Source: Haberlea rhodopensis (lineage: Eukaryota; Streptophyta; Magnoliopsida; Lamiales; Gesneriaceae). Taken from it: a stretch of 64,000 nt of DNA. The translations under genes and the position numbers were made by a program. The notes under the pieces were generated by a model, which saw only the letters and a list, made by a program, of their open reading frames with translations, searched no databases and had not been told where the DNA came from. Positions 1 to 12,165 of this stretch are shown in pieces. The stretch covers positions 7,512,598 through 7,576,597 of the forward strand of contig CAJQUN010000023.1 of NCBI GenBank assembly GCA_907163345.1, read 5' to 3'. How positions within the stretch are numbered: the first letter of the stretch is position 1; each line of letters begins with the position of its first letter.

Positions 1-315
1 CGACCAGGGAGTGGTCCATGGAGTTGATCAGCCAGCCTTTCACCAAGGCATTCTCGGTGCGCCACTTACGAAATGATGGATCGGCTTCTAGTGGTTGTGG
101 GTAGTCTCCATTGATGTTGACCCCAGTTTGTCTTTTCCAGATATGTACATCTCAACAATCTGAGACCATAACCCATAGTTGGAACCATCCAACTTGATGC
201 CAATTGGAACCATAGGGGAGTCGGTGATGGGTGAGGGAGATGTCTGGATTTTTGTCAGAACCTCTGTCATTTTCGATGTCAGATTATCAAGGATTGTTTC
301 GGGAAATTCAGCCAT
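1..315 (-). pseudogene. copia gag fragment
   Basis: The likely start is the ATG at 315-313. The translation contains the copia Gag block LDGSNYGLWSQIVEMYISGK followed, after a frame change near 125-135, by a block with INGDYPQP, FRKW and WLINSM. These are the conserved signatures of the N-terminal copia Gag domain (UBN2/retrotran_gag type), which packages element RNA. The frame change breaks the protein and the rest lies outside the window. Confidence 0.7.
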
Positions 316-375
316 GGAAGCCAAGCAAAGAATCTGTACCACTGTTTTATCAAAGCACAGAGAATTCAAGAACCT

Positions 376-389
376 GGCTCTGATATCCA
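376..389 (-). promoter_or_regulatory. Primer binding site (initiator tRNA-Met type)
   Basis: Minus-strand TGGATATCAGAGCC differs by one inserted base from TGGTATCAGAGCC, the complement of the plant initiator tRNA-Met 3' end used by many plant LTR retroelements. It abuts the LTR end. Confidence 0.65.
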
Positions 390-604
390 TGTCACACATA
401 GTAGTCTTCTTTCATTGAACATAATTATTATTTTTGTATATCAAATCAATGCATCAGAGTACAAGATATATAGGGGTACAAAAGAGCCATTTTAGGAAGT
501 TATTCTATACAATATTTAGCTACTGAAATCATGCTTTGATTGAGGGAATGAATTCCTGAATCTAAGCTTTCCATAGTTGGCTAATTGCATGACTCATGCC
601 AACA
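390..604 (-). repeat. 5' LTR of the left-edge copia element
   Basis: On the minus strand the 215-bp segment begins TGTTGGCATG and ends GTGTGACA, the TG...CA termini expected of an LTR, and is followed with no spacer by a tRNA-Met-like primer site. It contains a CTATATAT box near 465-472. The second LTR is outside the window, so the boundaries rest on the termini and the primer site only. Confidence 0.65.
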
Positions 605-690
605 GAAACAATACGTACTTCTGGTGAAATGTGCAGTTAAGGGAAAAAGAACAAGTTACTACACAGAAAACAAGTAGTATAGCCGCTGAC

Positions 691-3600
691 CTCATGGTAC
701 AAATAGAAAAGAATACCATCACGACAATCCCCAACAGCAATCCTGGTGAAATGTGCAGTTAAAGTCATGATTGTAAAACGTGTTCTTCCAATAGCCAATC
801 TCCTTACCCTCTGAGAATCATCATTTGGAAAACTGCAAACATAAAACTGAAAACAAAAATAGCACTCTTTAGAAGAGCCCCAACAATCTTTCATTAAGGT
901 TTCCTGTAACAGAACAAAGAATTTCCGACTTACAGAACTACCAGCAGAAGCCAAGAAATAACGATCAAGGTAAGGGCATACAGCAAGGACCATCCCAGGC
1001 CAAATGGTTGAATAAGCTAACCGCAAGTGCCATGCTTCAGTTTCTTCGAGTTTGATTCCATCAGAGCTGTTATCTTCCAAGCTGCTGCAGAGGCTACTGC
1101 TTGAAAGCTGTTCTGCAGCAGAACCACCAATGTCGGAGAAAGATAAATTTTGTTGGGATGATGAACCTGTCTTGGAACATAGTGTTGCAGAAACACTGTC
1201 AGAATACTGCATATGTTCAAGGCAAAGAACCACCAAACGGCCTTTTGTACTGTTAAAAACACAACACAGTATCAGCATTCAGCATGCATATAAATTACAA
1301 GAACTCCGACAAAATTCTACCAACAAAAATCAAAAGCAATACAGCCTAAGTAACAGTGAATATGAAAACTTTCAGGAAAATGCATTAAAGCCTCCAAAAA
1401 GGTAGATATATAACCTTTCAGCTTCACCACTAGGCATTATGGCTGGACCAGTTGATAGGCTCGTCCCAACCACAAGCACGTGCTCATTTCCAACTTTCAC
1501 AAGATTCATGCATTTCCCTGTCTCTCCAGAGTCAAATTTGAAAGATGACAATACGCAGCCAGTCACAGGATCCACACAACAAATGTCAGATGAACATGAA
1601 TCGTTATCCAAATCTGTCCTCATGACAAGCAATAACCTGCTCTCATTGTGATATAATACTTTTCTAGGGGTGCCCCCAAGATGAAATTTCTGCACATTAA
1701 GCCTCTTACTTGGCACCATTTCCACCTATGACACAATTAGGCAGTATCCTGATGTCAAAAGCAATTAGCATAAATCTCGCGACACCTCAAGAATAAATAA
1801 TTATAAGCAAAAAGATTCAAAGTCTAATAAAATACCCTTCATTTCTCTTTAACAATATAATTTGTTCGGATAAACACTAAATATGTGTATCCGAAAATAG
1901 AAGGTGCATGACCATGAAGCTTTTCAAGGGTGAACAACTTAGATGCTAAGTCCAGATCTCTGTAAAACAGAGGAGGCCGAGTAAAGATGTGCCTTGGAAA
2001 CTGTCTATATAGATGTTTCTTGATCAGCTCAATTTTCAATCATATTATCACATGCTAAAACCACCCAATTCTGTTTTACTTCTATGACAATATGTCTAGG
2101 TGTAATTGTTGCAAGTCTCCTCCTGATAATCATATAAAAGTCTACAAGATGTATACCTAAGCTCAAGGCTTAGGCTTAGCGATTCTCGGTTCTTGCACCT
2201 CAATACAAGCAAAGGAATATCCCTTCTATGAAGCAACGGTTGTAATGAAGCCCAACCGTTGGTGCACTTTTCAAGAATCAAGGAGGCTTTGAAGCATGCT
2301 TTATGGACTCATGATTCTTTGTTTTTGCATTTTTAATAGTTAGCAAAGTACATATTGGACTATGTATTAAAATCCTCTTCAAATATTTAATTCTAGCATA
2401 CCATCCTTTTGGGTGCTTTACTTCAATTAACAACGCACCTTGCGTTGCTACCAGACATAAGGTCCTTCAGTTTCCCAATAATAGAGTGCTTGTGTTAAAT
2501 CTTTGATGTTTATTTCAAAGGGAAAAAGGGGTAACGTGGAAGGCTTAGCTGAATATACCAAAGGAACCAACTAATCTACCATGAAGGATTTCCTTCCGTA
2601 ATTTTTAGTATATCGCCTAGGAAGAAATTAATGGCAGGTCTTATCTAAAAACATTGTGCCTCGATCAGTTCATGCAACATGTTTATTGGATTTACAACCC
2701 TCTGCGTAAAAAAATATGATTATTTTGCCACCAGGCAGTGTTCTACAAAATATTTGAGCTTTATAAACTTTTCTCAAACTGCAGAGATTTACAATAACCA
2801 ATTACACAAGATAGGTTGTAGTTCAGTGCTATATCCAGAATTCTTGTTGAATTGTTTTTGCCACAAACTACCACTGAACCACAATTAATACATTATGTTT
2901 TCATATTCAACATTATTCTCTTGTAATACATTAACTGTTTGTACTAGATCCAACATAGAGCCAAAATTATAGGACTTGATATCAAAACATGTAGAACAGT
3001 GAAAGAGTTAGTACCAAATCAAGGGAATCCGTTTCCACAACCACCTCACCACCATTTCCCTTCAAGATGGAGGATAGCTATGGTAGTTCTGGAATTCAAT
3101 TACAATTTTCACAAAAACCAAAGAAATCCTAATTCAGATTTCCATCAAATAATATCTGACTCATGAGGTGTTGTAGGGAGAACGAGTCATTCTGCGGACA
3201 GACGGCTAGAATTGCAATGACCATAATTTATGGCAAAAGTAATAGTTCTTAAAATCTATTTCATGTCCATCTCAACTGCTTCATTTGATGATGTATGTAT
3301 GCTCTCAATACAGAGAGATACACCTACAAAGGCTTTAGCACCAATTTTGGAAAATGAAAGTGAAATGCCAAAGTATTTGAAAAAGGGAAAGAGTTGAAGC
3401 AGAGGCAGAATCAATTCACATCAAGTACAGACTTATTTTACCAGATGAAGACTGTTCTCCGCAACAAATAAAATTCCTCTAGGGCATTCCATTGAACACA
3501 CAGGAGTGACATGAGTGGAAGGTTGAAAGGAGATGGAGGTATATGAGAGGCTATGTCTTGCAGTATGCACTAACCAAGGCCTATCACTGAGAGCAATCAC

Positions 3601-6600
3601 ATCAGCATCAAGGGAATCACTCAAGGAAACCAAGAAAACAGGTGTGATACCAATACGGCGCACAGCAATCAACTGAAGATTAACTGGAAACTCTCCTTTA
3701 GTCTTTCCAGATGTATTGGAAATGGATATTGGTAGTACTTTATGATCTGGAAATGCAGACTTCAACACGGCCTGAGTATTCACCATACTAGAACCGACAG
3801 CAGACAGCTGACAAGGAGACCTAGCTGATGACGGGGTAGAAGTAACAGGCCACTCAAACCTAAGAAGCATTCCATTCCTTAATCCCGAAAGAATATACAG
3901 ACGATCAACAAAGACAAGCCTTACATCTTGAGGAACACAGCCACTAATAGTAGCTCCCATGGTGTTCGTTAATGAAATAATCCCTGTGGCAAAAAATTCC
4001 AGGCCCTTGTCGTATGTAAAGGATACAACTTCTACTGAAGGCTTATGAGTACCAATAACAAACATATAGTCACGATTTCCATTTGTAAGAGGCGCCATAT
4101 GGTAGTTATTTACATAATCCACTAATGATTTATTCTGCTCAAGATGCTTTTGAGGTATGGAAAAACAAGACACCTCATTCTGCAATTTCACGCACTGCAT
4201 TTGATATACTTCGTAAAGATGTGTCAATGAAGATCTAATACCAAGGATGAACAAAAAGCATGGACTGGAAGTTGCTACAACGATTATACCATCTCCAACA
4301 GCACCAAGACTTATGGACATATTATCAGGGAACCATGAAGTGCAAATTGGAGATACAAGAGGAGAAACACCTTTCGGATGCACAGCTCCACTAGGCAAAC
4401 AGAGTCTGACTCCATATTGGTGGATCTGGACCATCACACCATCAGCGACGAGACCACAAGCCAAAGTACAGACATCAGGCTGAAAACCAACAGAATCAGT
4501 GACATCAGAAAAACTAACACCGACAGAGAGCACCCTGGTTTCTTCAACAAATGATAGCGCGAGAAAAGAATGATAGGGATCAGACGCTTCCATTTTTATC
4601 GTCCAAGTACCAGTAATACCCTGATAAATAGGAGCAGTTTTTAACAATTTTTCCACACTGATACCACTTCGAATGATTCGTAAAGATCCTTCAGGAGCCA
4701 TGCCAGAGCAGGCAAACATTTGATCAGATTTCTCATCAGGATAATCAACAAATGCCATATCCAAGATTGGCGCAATATTCTGAATTGGACTTCTGCGGCA
4801 CAGTAATCCCTCCTCAAATTTTAATACTGTTCCATCAGTCATGTCAACAATGGCTGCCACAAATCCACCATCTAGCCATAAAAGAGCCTTAGATGGTAGA
4901 CCTTTGTAAAGACAAGCAGATAGATTGACTCTGATGCCATCATTCTCGAAAAGAACTTCCATCGCATATATATCTCCAGAATCTGCACTAAAAATTATCC
5001 TAGGATTATAAGAGTCACCAGGTTCCCAGCTCCACGAGCAGACATAATTGCAACCAGGTTTCACGCTGCTGTAATCATCAATGTTCATTGGGTCATCATC
5101 TTTATTTATGTCACTAAGCTCCAACAATGCAGACGCAGCAACACTATACATTCCTTCTTCATCCATAATATCCGGTATTCTAACAACATGTTCATATTTC
5201 TTCTCCTCAAAAGGAGTAAAATTTAAACTTGTTCTGTAAATACAAGAAGGATTACGAGCATTCCTAAAATCCATCAGGACAACATCACCAGCCCTAAACA
5301 GGAAGGCATATCCATGGACATGAGGGACTTCAACAATATGATGTGCTAAGGGTCCAGCTTCAGCAAACTTATATAATACGTGGATTGCTTGTTCCTCAAT
5401 GTTCCATTCCAACAAAAGAAGTTCATTCCGATAAAAAGATCCCCTCCTGTAGAACAAGAAGAAACCTTCTAATATGGTAAATGAAAACAACCAAAGCACA
5501 AAAAAGAAATCACTTTTGTGCAAAGATAAAACTAAATGATAGGAAAGTAGTTCACAAAATCAATCTCAAAGCTGAGAAATACAATATACCTATTTAAAAG
5601 AATGGCCAAAATTGGCTTGTACTCCTTCCCGGGCAGAGAGTTTTCCTTTGAGATGAAGCACATGCTCCATATAGTGCCAGAGATATTAGTAGAACCTCTA
5701 TCAGTTTGCAAAAGTCCATCTTTCTCAGGAGGGCAAAAGATTCGCTAAAATTAAATTTTTTTTTTAAAAAAAGAAAATGTTTAGAAATTTTTGTAGCATT
5801 CAATCGAATATAATTTTAATAAAGAATTAAGAGGACGGCACCAATACAAAATCAATGGTGGTAGAGTATATGCTAATCCCAACCTTATCAATGATTTCAC
5901 CATTGGAGGAAAACGAAAGCGAGAAAATAACCAACTGGTCCTCATACGCACTAGCAGCAACAAAGTAACCACTGTATAGGGCAAAGCATTAAACAACCTA
6001 CATGAATAGCAATTCTAAAATATCTGAGCGGAAGCTGATGTAACTATTTATCATGGAAATCAAGTATGAACAATAGTAGCCGTGGACTAAATCACCTGGA
6101 ATCAACAGTCAACATCCTTCCAACTTCATGTCTTGAGTTTCCAGGAGTTGAAAGTTGTACATGAGTCAATGGGAAAAACCTGCAAAGATTAATAAATAAA
6201 TAAATAAGCAACCACTCTCACAAGACCTTTATGAAATAAGCCTGAAGCTTCGAACTAGAAAATATGATTTCAAGAAAAAGATGGTGATAAAATATCGCTG
6301 AATAGAACCTGTGCATTTCATTGCAAAAGGAAAGAAACGACAGCTTCCCTGAATCAGAAATGACGAGCAATATATCCTTCCCTAGTAACTACCAAACGAT
6401 CAAGCAATTAATCCTTAACAATGTCCAAGAAAAAATTAGGTACAAAAAAGAATTAGCATAAAAACCTTTGAACTATGTGCTTGAAATCTCTCATTCCAAG
6501 GCAGTACTGCAATATCTTTTATTGTACCAAACACAGGTTGTTCGGAGATAGATTGAACATTGCCATCTTCATCGATTATCGCCAGCTCTATTGATGTCTC

Positions 6601-7265
6601 CTGAAAAAGGTTCAGTATCAAGTGAGATTTTTACATGGCTGCATCTCTGAAAGATTTAGTCCAGCTAAATAGAAGTAATTAATCAAGGCTCATCAACGAC
6701 TTGAAGTCTCGTAAGGCAATGTTGTCATTCTATCATAGGCATGCTGAAATGGTAGACGATGACATGCAAATTTTTTGGTCATAGTCACCAAGAAATATAA
6801 TCAAGTCACTGATAAAATATACGACTAACGTTAATTATCTACGAAAAATCGCACTAGAATCACTCAATTTGTTCAGAAAAGTAGTTAATTCAGTCAGTTC
6901 ACGAGCATTATTACTGTTTCGGACAATAACAATACAATCACCAGGTGAGAAAAAAGACCGATGAGTGCATGAAAATCAGTTACGGTTTTAAATGCTTATC
7001 TCGAATTTTTGACAGGCAATCAAGAAACACTGGAAGCAAATAAATTTTACATAGAACATGAGAAAACCTTGCCGAAGACGACGTCGTAGGAAGAGGGGGA
7101 GCGGAAGTGACCGCGGACAGCTTGAAGAACGATGCTGCCTCTGAGGACTGTCTTTGCCAAATAATAAGCGCTGGCGTCATTGTTGGAGGGTGATCGTGAG
7201 TTGCAGTTCGTGTTTTGCCTCGCTGATGTTGATGAAGAAGAAGATTCATGTTCCGAAACAGCCAT
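691..7265 (-). CDS. CPSF-A/DDB1-superfamily protein (5' ten exons; 3' end outside window)
   Basis: Exons I can place: 7265-7068, 6600-6466, 6388-6309, 6179-6096, 5971-5884, 5744-5590, 5446-3442, 1725-1415, 1249-934 and 846-691, about 1176 codons with consistent phases and GT-AG ends. The long exon 7 encodes most of an MMS1_N/CPSF-A beta-propeller region (blocks such as LLWLDGGFVAAIVD and GLRNGMLLRFEWP). The closest family I recognise is the uncharacterised plant CPSF A-subunit homologue of the At3g11960 type, related to DDB1, SF3B3 and CPSF160; these are scaffolds of ubiquitin-ligase, splicing or polyadenylation complexes. The start ATG at 7265 fits the family N-terminus (MAVSEHESS). Exon 10 ends at a good donor (GAG|GTCAGC), so roughly 200 C-terminal residues should lie left of the window, beyond the copia insertion. 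A 1716-bp intron (1726-3441) shows no coding block. Family assignment is firm; the molecular role is not known to me. Confidence 0.88.
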
Positions 7266-7772
7266 TTTTTTTTCTGAGAAAGTTTGGATTCAATTGGGGA
7301 AGTAAAATTATGGAATCAAATTATTGGTTCTGTGCATCTTTAAAGGTTTACACCTATTGCAGAGAGAGCAGGGAAGGAACGGTAACGTTTGGCGACTGAT
7401 GGACACTGGGTACCGTGGTTCTCAGTAAAAGGTATGATAATAATTAAATAAAATGGAAGTTCTAGTGTGTACCACTGAGACCATATGTATAGATAACTAG
7501 TTCCTGTGCACGTTGTATGATATACATTGTTTTTTTTTATCTTCTCCCAATCGTAGGATAGTTAAGTATACCAAAATATATCATTGATAGTATAACTATG
7601 TAAATTAAAAAGTATTTAATATTTTTTTTGTGTGTAATGAGTTTTTCATAATTATTTTGATTTATATTATGAAGTATGTAATAATGTTATCTGGTCACCA
7701 GATCAAAATATTGATCTATGGCATATTGCTTTATATATATTAGCGTCGACGCATGCGCATTATATGTGTAAT
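7266..7772. other. Intergenic; probable promoter and 5' UTR of the CPSF-A-like gene
   Basis: This stretch lies directly upstream of the minus-strand start at 7265. It is AT-rich. I found no convincing TATA box and no coding block. Confidence 0.4.
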
Positions 7773-8351
7773 TAGGGATGGCAATGGGACGGGTCCAAAC
7801 CCGGACCAGCAATGACCCATCCCGCCGGGGCGGGTCTGGACCCGCTTCAATTGGGTTTGGAAGCGGGGCGGGCGGGTCCTGGGATTGGCCGAACCCGCCA
7901 CGTACCCGCCCCGCAATACATTTTTAATTTTTTTTTAAAAAAAATATGATATTGATTATACATTTTACTTCTTTAATTGAACAATAAAGTGTCAATATTT
8001 AATTTTATATCAAAATTCATGTGTTCATGTTAAAGAAGTTGGACATTTTGAAGGAAATAAGAGTAAATTAATAAATATTTAGTAGTTTAAAGATAGTTTT
8101 GCAATGTTTATTATAAATATTTACTAGAGAAAACATAAAATTTAATAACAAAACTCAATTTTTGTGTTTCAAAATTGATTTCTAGCTAAATTTTATTTAA
8201 AAAAAATAATAAATAAAAAAAAACTGGAACTGGGGCGGGGCAGGTAAACCCGCCAGGTTCGCGGGTCTAAGCGGGGCGGGGCGGGTCCGGGTTTTAATGT
8301 GTAGCGGGGCGGGTCCTGGGATTGGCCAAACCCGAACCTTTGCCATTCCTA
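7773..8351. mobile_element. hAT-like non-autonomous DNA transposon (MITE)
   Basis: The element begins TAGGGATGGCAATGG and its other end, read in reverse complement, begins TAGGAATGGCAAAGG, giving terminal inverted repeats of about 15 bp with two mismatches. It is flanked by an 8-bp direct repeat, TGTGTAAT (7765-7772) and TGTGTAAC (8352-8359), the target length made by hAT transposases. Both subterminal regions are GC-rich (repeated GCGGGTCC/CGGGGCGGG) while the centre is AT-rich with no coding capacity. One base of the target duplication has since changed. Confidence 0.82.
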
Positions 8352-8359
8352 TGTGTAAC

Positions 8360-8880
8360 CTATCTGGTTCATCACAACCCAAAAGAAATCTTATTCCACA
8401 TTTAAAATTAAAATAGTAGAATGAAACAAACCTGAAAAATAGTGGAGATGAAACAAACGATGGTGTATGACATAAAATTTCGTTGACGTTTTTCAACATA
8501 AGCGGAATTAGTTAAGAGAGAGAAGTGGGTTTAAGGCGTTAAAAAGTACGAAACCAATATTCAGAAAAATGGGGATGGTCAATAAATATGTGTAACAATT
8601 TAAAAAAAAAAGGTTTCAATAAAAGTGGGAGATTATATTTTTGGGTTTTTAAAAAAGTTTCATAAAAAATGATGTCATATGATATCACCTTCAGACCCTT
8701 ATTTTTGAAAAAAAAATTACCCTTATTTAAAAAATATATTTATTTCACCCACCTTTTATTTTCTTGGCTCCGCTTATGATTGTGCGATAAAAAAAAGTTT
8801 GTTAATATCTCCACCAACCATGGTTGAAAATAATCTACTAAAATGTGTAATCTCTCCTCTTATCCATCGTTCCCTAACCT
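8360..8880. other. Intergenic, AT-rich
   Basis: No coding block or RNA gene seen. It forms the distal upstream region of the IQM gene. Confidence 0.4.
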
Positions 8881-8882
8881 CC

Positions 8883-8890
8883 TATATATA
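8883..8890 (+). promoter_or_regulatory. Probable TATA box of the IQM gene
   Basis: TATATATA about 600 bp before the start codon. A likely 5' UTR follows, with a donor TTTGAG|GTAATA after 9070 and an acceptor TTTTAGCAG ending at 9459, which would give a 389-bp 5' UTR intron before the ATG at 9486. Confidence 0.45.
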
Positions 8891-9485
8891 GTAATACTAT
8901 AGTTTTCCAAGAACACATTGACAAACGTTCTGAACAAATGTTTGACACACACACACAGAGATAGGGAGAGCTTTGTGTTTCCATCTCATTAAAGGAAACC
9001 CCCTCTCCCAACCGAATTCTTCACCTGCTTTTCTCTCTATGTTTCTCATTAGATTTCGACAAAGATTTGAGGTAATATTACTTAAAAATCCAATCTTTTC
9101 GCAGCCATTAGTGGTGATGTTTTCTTTTTCTTTATGGTTGTTGTTTACACTTGGAGAATATTGAGTTATATACATTCTCGCTAAACTGGTTCATGCATTT
9201 GATGCATTTTGATCGAGTCTTTAAAAAAGTTCTTCTTCTTTTTTTTTTTGTCTTTGCATGACTGCATAATTATCCCTGGGGTGCTATGGTTTTCCCATTT
9301 GAATGAGGAGAATATGGGCCTTTCTCGTTTGTGTTAAGCATTAAGATTCCAATTTTCTTCCTTTTCCCTCATTGATTAAATTTGTGAATATAGCAATAAA
9401 TCAATCTACCATAACATTATTATTGTTATTAATATCATGAATTGAGTGCATTTTAGCAGTTTGGTTGATTCTGGTTTTGAGAGGA

Positions 9486-12165
9486 ATGGGAATGAGATTT
9501 GCCTGTTCATTGGATGATCTGGATAGCCGGTTAGTAAGATCAGTCAGTTTTGGAGGTAATAACAACACGAGGATTGCTCCATCTGTTGGTTTTAACGTTG
9601 GAGATTCTAAATTGAAAGCTTTCGGTTCTGCCAATATGATCCTTGAAGGGTCCCTTAGCTTCAAAAAGAGGGAATTAGAGGCCAAAATCTCAGTCCAGGC
9701 TCCAGAGGAGCGCGCATCAATCAGCTTGACAAGTAGTAACAAATTGGTCGTACTCAAAAAACCACAGCCATATTCTGACAATGGCAGACATCTGGCTGCT
9801 GTAAAGTTGCAAAAAACATACAAGAGTTTTCGAACCCGAAGGCAACTTGCAGATTGTGCTGTTCTGGTGGAGCAAAGATGGTACCCTTTGTGCTTTAGCT
9901 AATATAACATCGCATTCTATTGTGCTCCTGATTTGGAATGCTTGTCATTTAGGTGGAAGCTTTTAGATTTTGTAGAGCTCAAACGTAGTTCTGTATCATT
10001 TTTCGACATTGAGAAACCTGAAACGGCTATTTCACGTTGGTCAAGAGCAAGAACAAAAGCTGCCAAGGTGTTGTATGTATATTTACTGGCTGCATTTCGT
10101 TTTTATAAAAAAATTTCTTAAGACCAAGTCCCTTGGTTCATTAATGTTAGGTGGGGAAAGGTTTATCAATAGCTGATAATGCCCGGAAACTGGCTTTGCA
10201 GCATTGGCTTGAGGCTGTGAGTTTCAGGGTTTTGAGTAATTTTCAATGGATGATCTTTCATTTAAGAATTTATAGTATTTCCATGTTGTGCTTTTAGATT
10301 GATCCTAGACACCGCTATGGACACAACCTACAATTTTACTATATCAATTGGCTCCATTGTGACAGCAAACAACCCTTCTTCTACTGGTAACTCTTATATC
10401 CCACCAAGTCAAGAAGTTTCATTTGTCTACATCCATCTATGACATACAATTTACTTTGAACTTCAGGCTGGACATTGGAGAGGGTAGAGAAGTAAATCTA
10501 GAGAGATGCCATAGATCAAAACTTCAACAACAGTGTATCAAATATCTTGGTCCGGTAAGCTGCACAACCCCATGTAGAAGTTATGGGTTTTGCTGAATAT
10601 ATATCCATGCTGCATAATTTCTTGGATTCGAGTAATCGCTGAAACCTTAACATGGTTTGATGTGAAATAACAAAGAATTGCATCTCTCAAATTACTCCCT
10701 ATTCAACTTGTAGATGGAGAGAAGCGCATATGAAGTTATCATAAGTAACGGGAAGTTGATATACAAGGAAAGTAGCAAAATTCTGGACACAAGGGAGGGG
10801 CCAGAAGATGTAAAATGGATATTTGTGCTCAGTGTGTCCAAAATCTTATACGTAGGACAGAAGAAAAAGGGTACTTTTCAACATTCCAGTTTTTTAGCAG
10901 GAGGTGCAACATTATCTGCTGGACGATTAGTTGTAGATGATGGTGTTCTTAAGGTAAGAATGTAACAAGTTGTTTTTTTTCCCTGTGACCTAATTGGAAA
11001 TGTTTTCATCTCCCAAAATCAAAACAAACACTATCATATAATTTGATTTTCTTACCCCATTATATGTTTTCCCTTTTCTTAGATATTCCAATATAATATT
11101 ACTTTTAAATTCTTTATGATATTTTAAAATTTGAAAAAAATATCCAATAATTTTTAACATTATTTGACATCTATAGTAACAGTTCCATTTTGCCAAAATA
11201 AAGCCACACAAGCCCATCCTTTTTCTTTTTCTTCAGTAGGTATGTTTGACTAATTGCAAATGGTGAAGTGACCTGAAATGTATGATTTGTTGTTTTGGAC
11301 ACAGGCAGTTTGGCCTCACAGTGGACACTACCTGCCAACAGAAGAAAACTTTGAGGAATTCATGGCCTTTCTTATGCAAAACAATGTTGATCTCAGTGTT
11401 GTTCAAGTAAAATCCATTATGCTCTTTGGTTGTACTTTTATCAAACGTGAAAAAACTAATTTGAATATTTTGCAGAAAGCACCAAATAATGAACTTGAAG
11501 TTTGTGTTGGCCTGCGTAGTAGCATATCAGCACCAGATTTCCGGTGTGCCGGAGACCACGACACCAAAAACAAAAACCTAGAGGACTCTAGGCAAAAACA
11601 TTCCAAGGATGATGAAAATATACAACCCCCAATATCAAGATGGTCCAGGAAACTGCAGTCGAAAATCGCTCTCCTTCAAATCCCAAAAAGGGAGGAGGCG
11701 GTAGAGTTGTTCAGGACACCAAAACCAGGGTCTCCTTATACTTTGGAGAGTCCATTGGATGATGGGTACGAGACAGCTGACGAATACCTTTCAGACTCGG
11801 AGTTTTCGTTCTCCAAGCATAACTTATTCGATCAAGATACTGAAGAAGATGAATATGAAAAACATGTCCCTCAGGAAAAGATAATAAAGAGGATAAACTC
11901 TCACAAAGGGATGAAGTCCTATCAGCTGGCTAATCAATTATCATGCAGATGGACAACAGGAGCTGGACCACGAATTGGATGTGTCAGGGATTATCCTTCA
12001 GAGCTCCAGTTCCGTGTGCTAGAAGAGGTAAGTTTGTCTCCCAGAAGTGCATTTTCATCACCTCGTAGAAGTGCAAGACCAACCGTTACTGTGGGAGGGA
12101 TTCTCACTCCTACCAACACCACTGCATGTAGAAAGAAAAGTCCACTGGCTATAGAATCATCATAA
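9486..12165 (+). CDS. IQM family calmodulin-binding protein
   Basis: Eight exons (9486-9880, 9953-10067, 10151-10216, 10298-10386, 10467-10554, 10714-10953, 11305-11406, 11476-12165) join in phase to 594 residues, the usual size for the family. The IQ motif is at about residues 100-116 (AAVKLQKTYKSFRTRR), the site for calcium-independent calmodulin binding. It is followed by the conserved IQM core: [38 protein letters not shown], and near the C terminus WTTGAGPRIGCVRDYPSELQ. Arabidopsis IQM proteins act in stomatal movement, stress and catalase activation; which paralogue this is I cannot say. The ATG at 9486 is the first in frame (MGMRFACSLDD), matching the N-terminus of the IQM1/IQM4-like clade. 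The last exon reads through a potential donor at 12028 (GAAGAG|GTAAGT). I kept it as coding because VSLSPRSA matches the family tail. Confidence 0.92.

Larger units (their letters stand above)
1..604 (-). mobile_element. 5' end of a Ty1/copia retrotransposon, cut by the window edge
   Basis: Read on the minus strand this is an LTR (604 to 390), an adjoining primer binding site (389-376) and the start of a gag gene (from 315) that runs off the left edge. The element lies just beyond the last visible exon of the CPSF-A-like gene, so it appears to sit in an intron of that gene and in the same orientation. Only the 5' end is visible, so the target duplication cannot be tested; the 5 bases outside the LTR are GAAAC (605-609). 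The gag is frameshifted, so the copy is probably not autonomous. Confidence 0.75.

Noticed and set aside
1726..3441. Possible hidden exons in the 1.7-kb intron of the CPSF-A-like gene
   Set aside because: The flanking exons join directly in phase at the conserved LHL-VEMVPSK boundary, so no exon is missing.
11476..12165. Ending the last IQM coding exon at the GAAGAG|GTAAGT donor (12027)
   Set aside because: Reading through gives a tail that fits the family (VSLSPRSA) and a stop at 12165; no matching downstream exon is visible.
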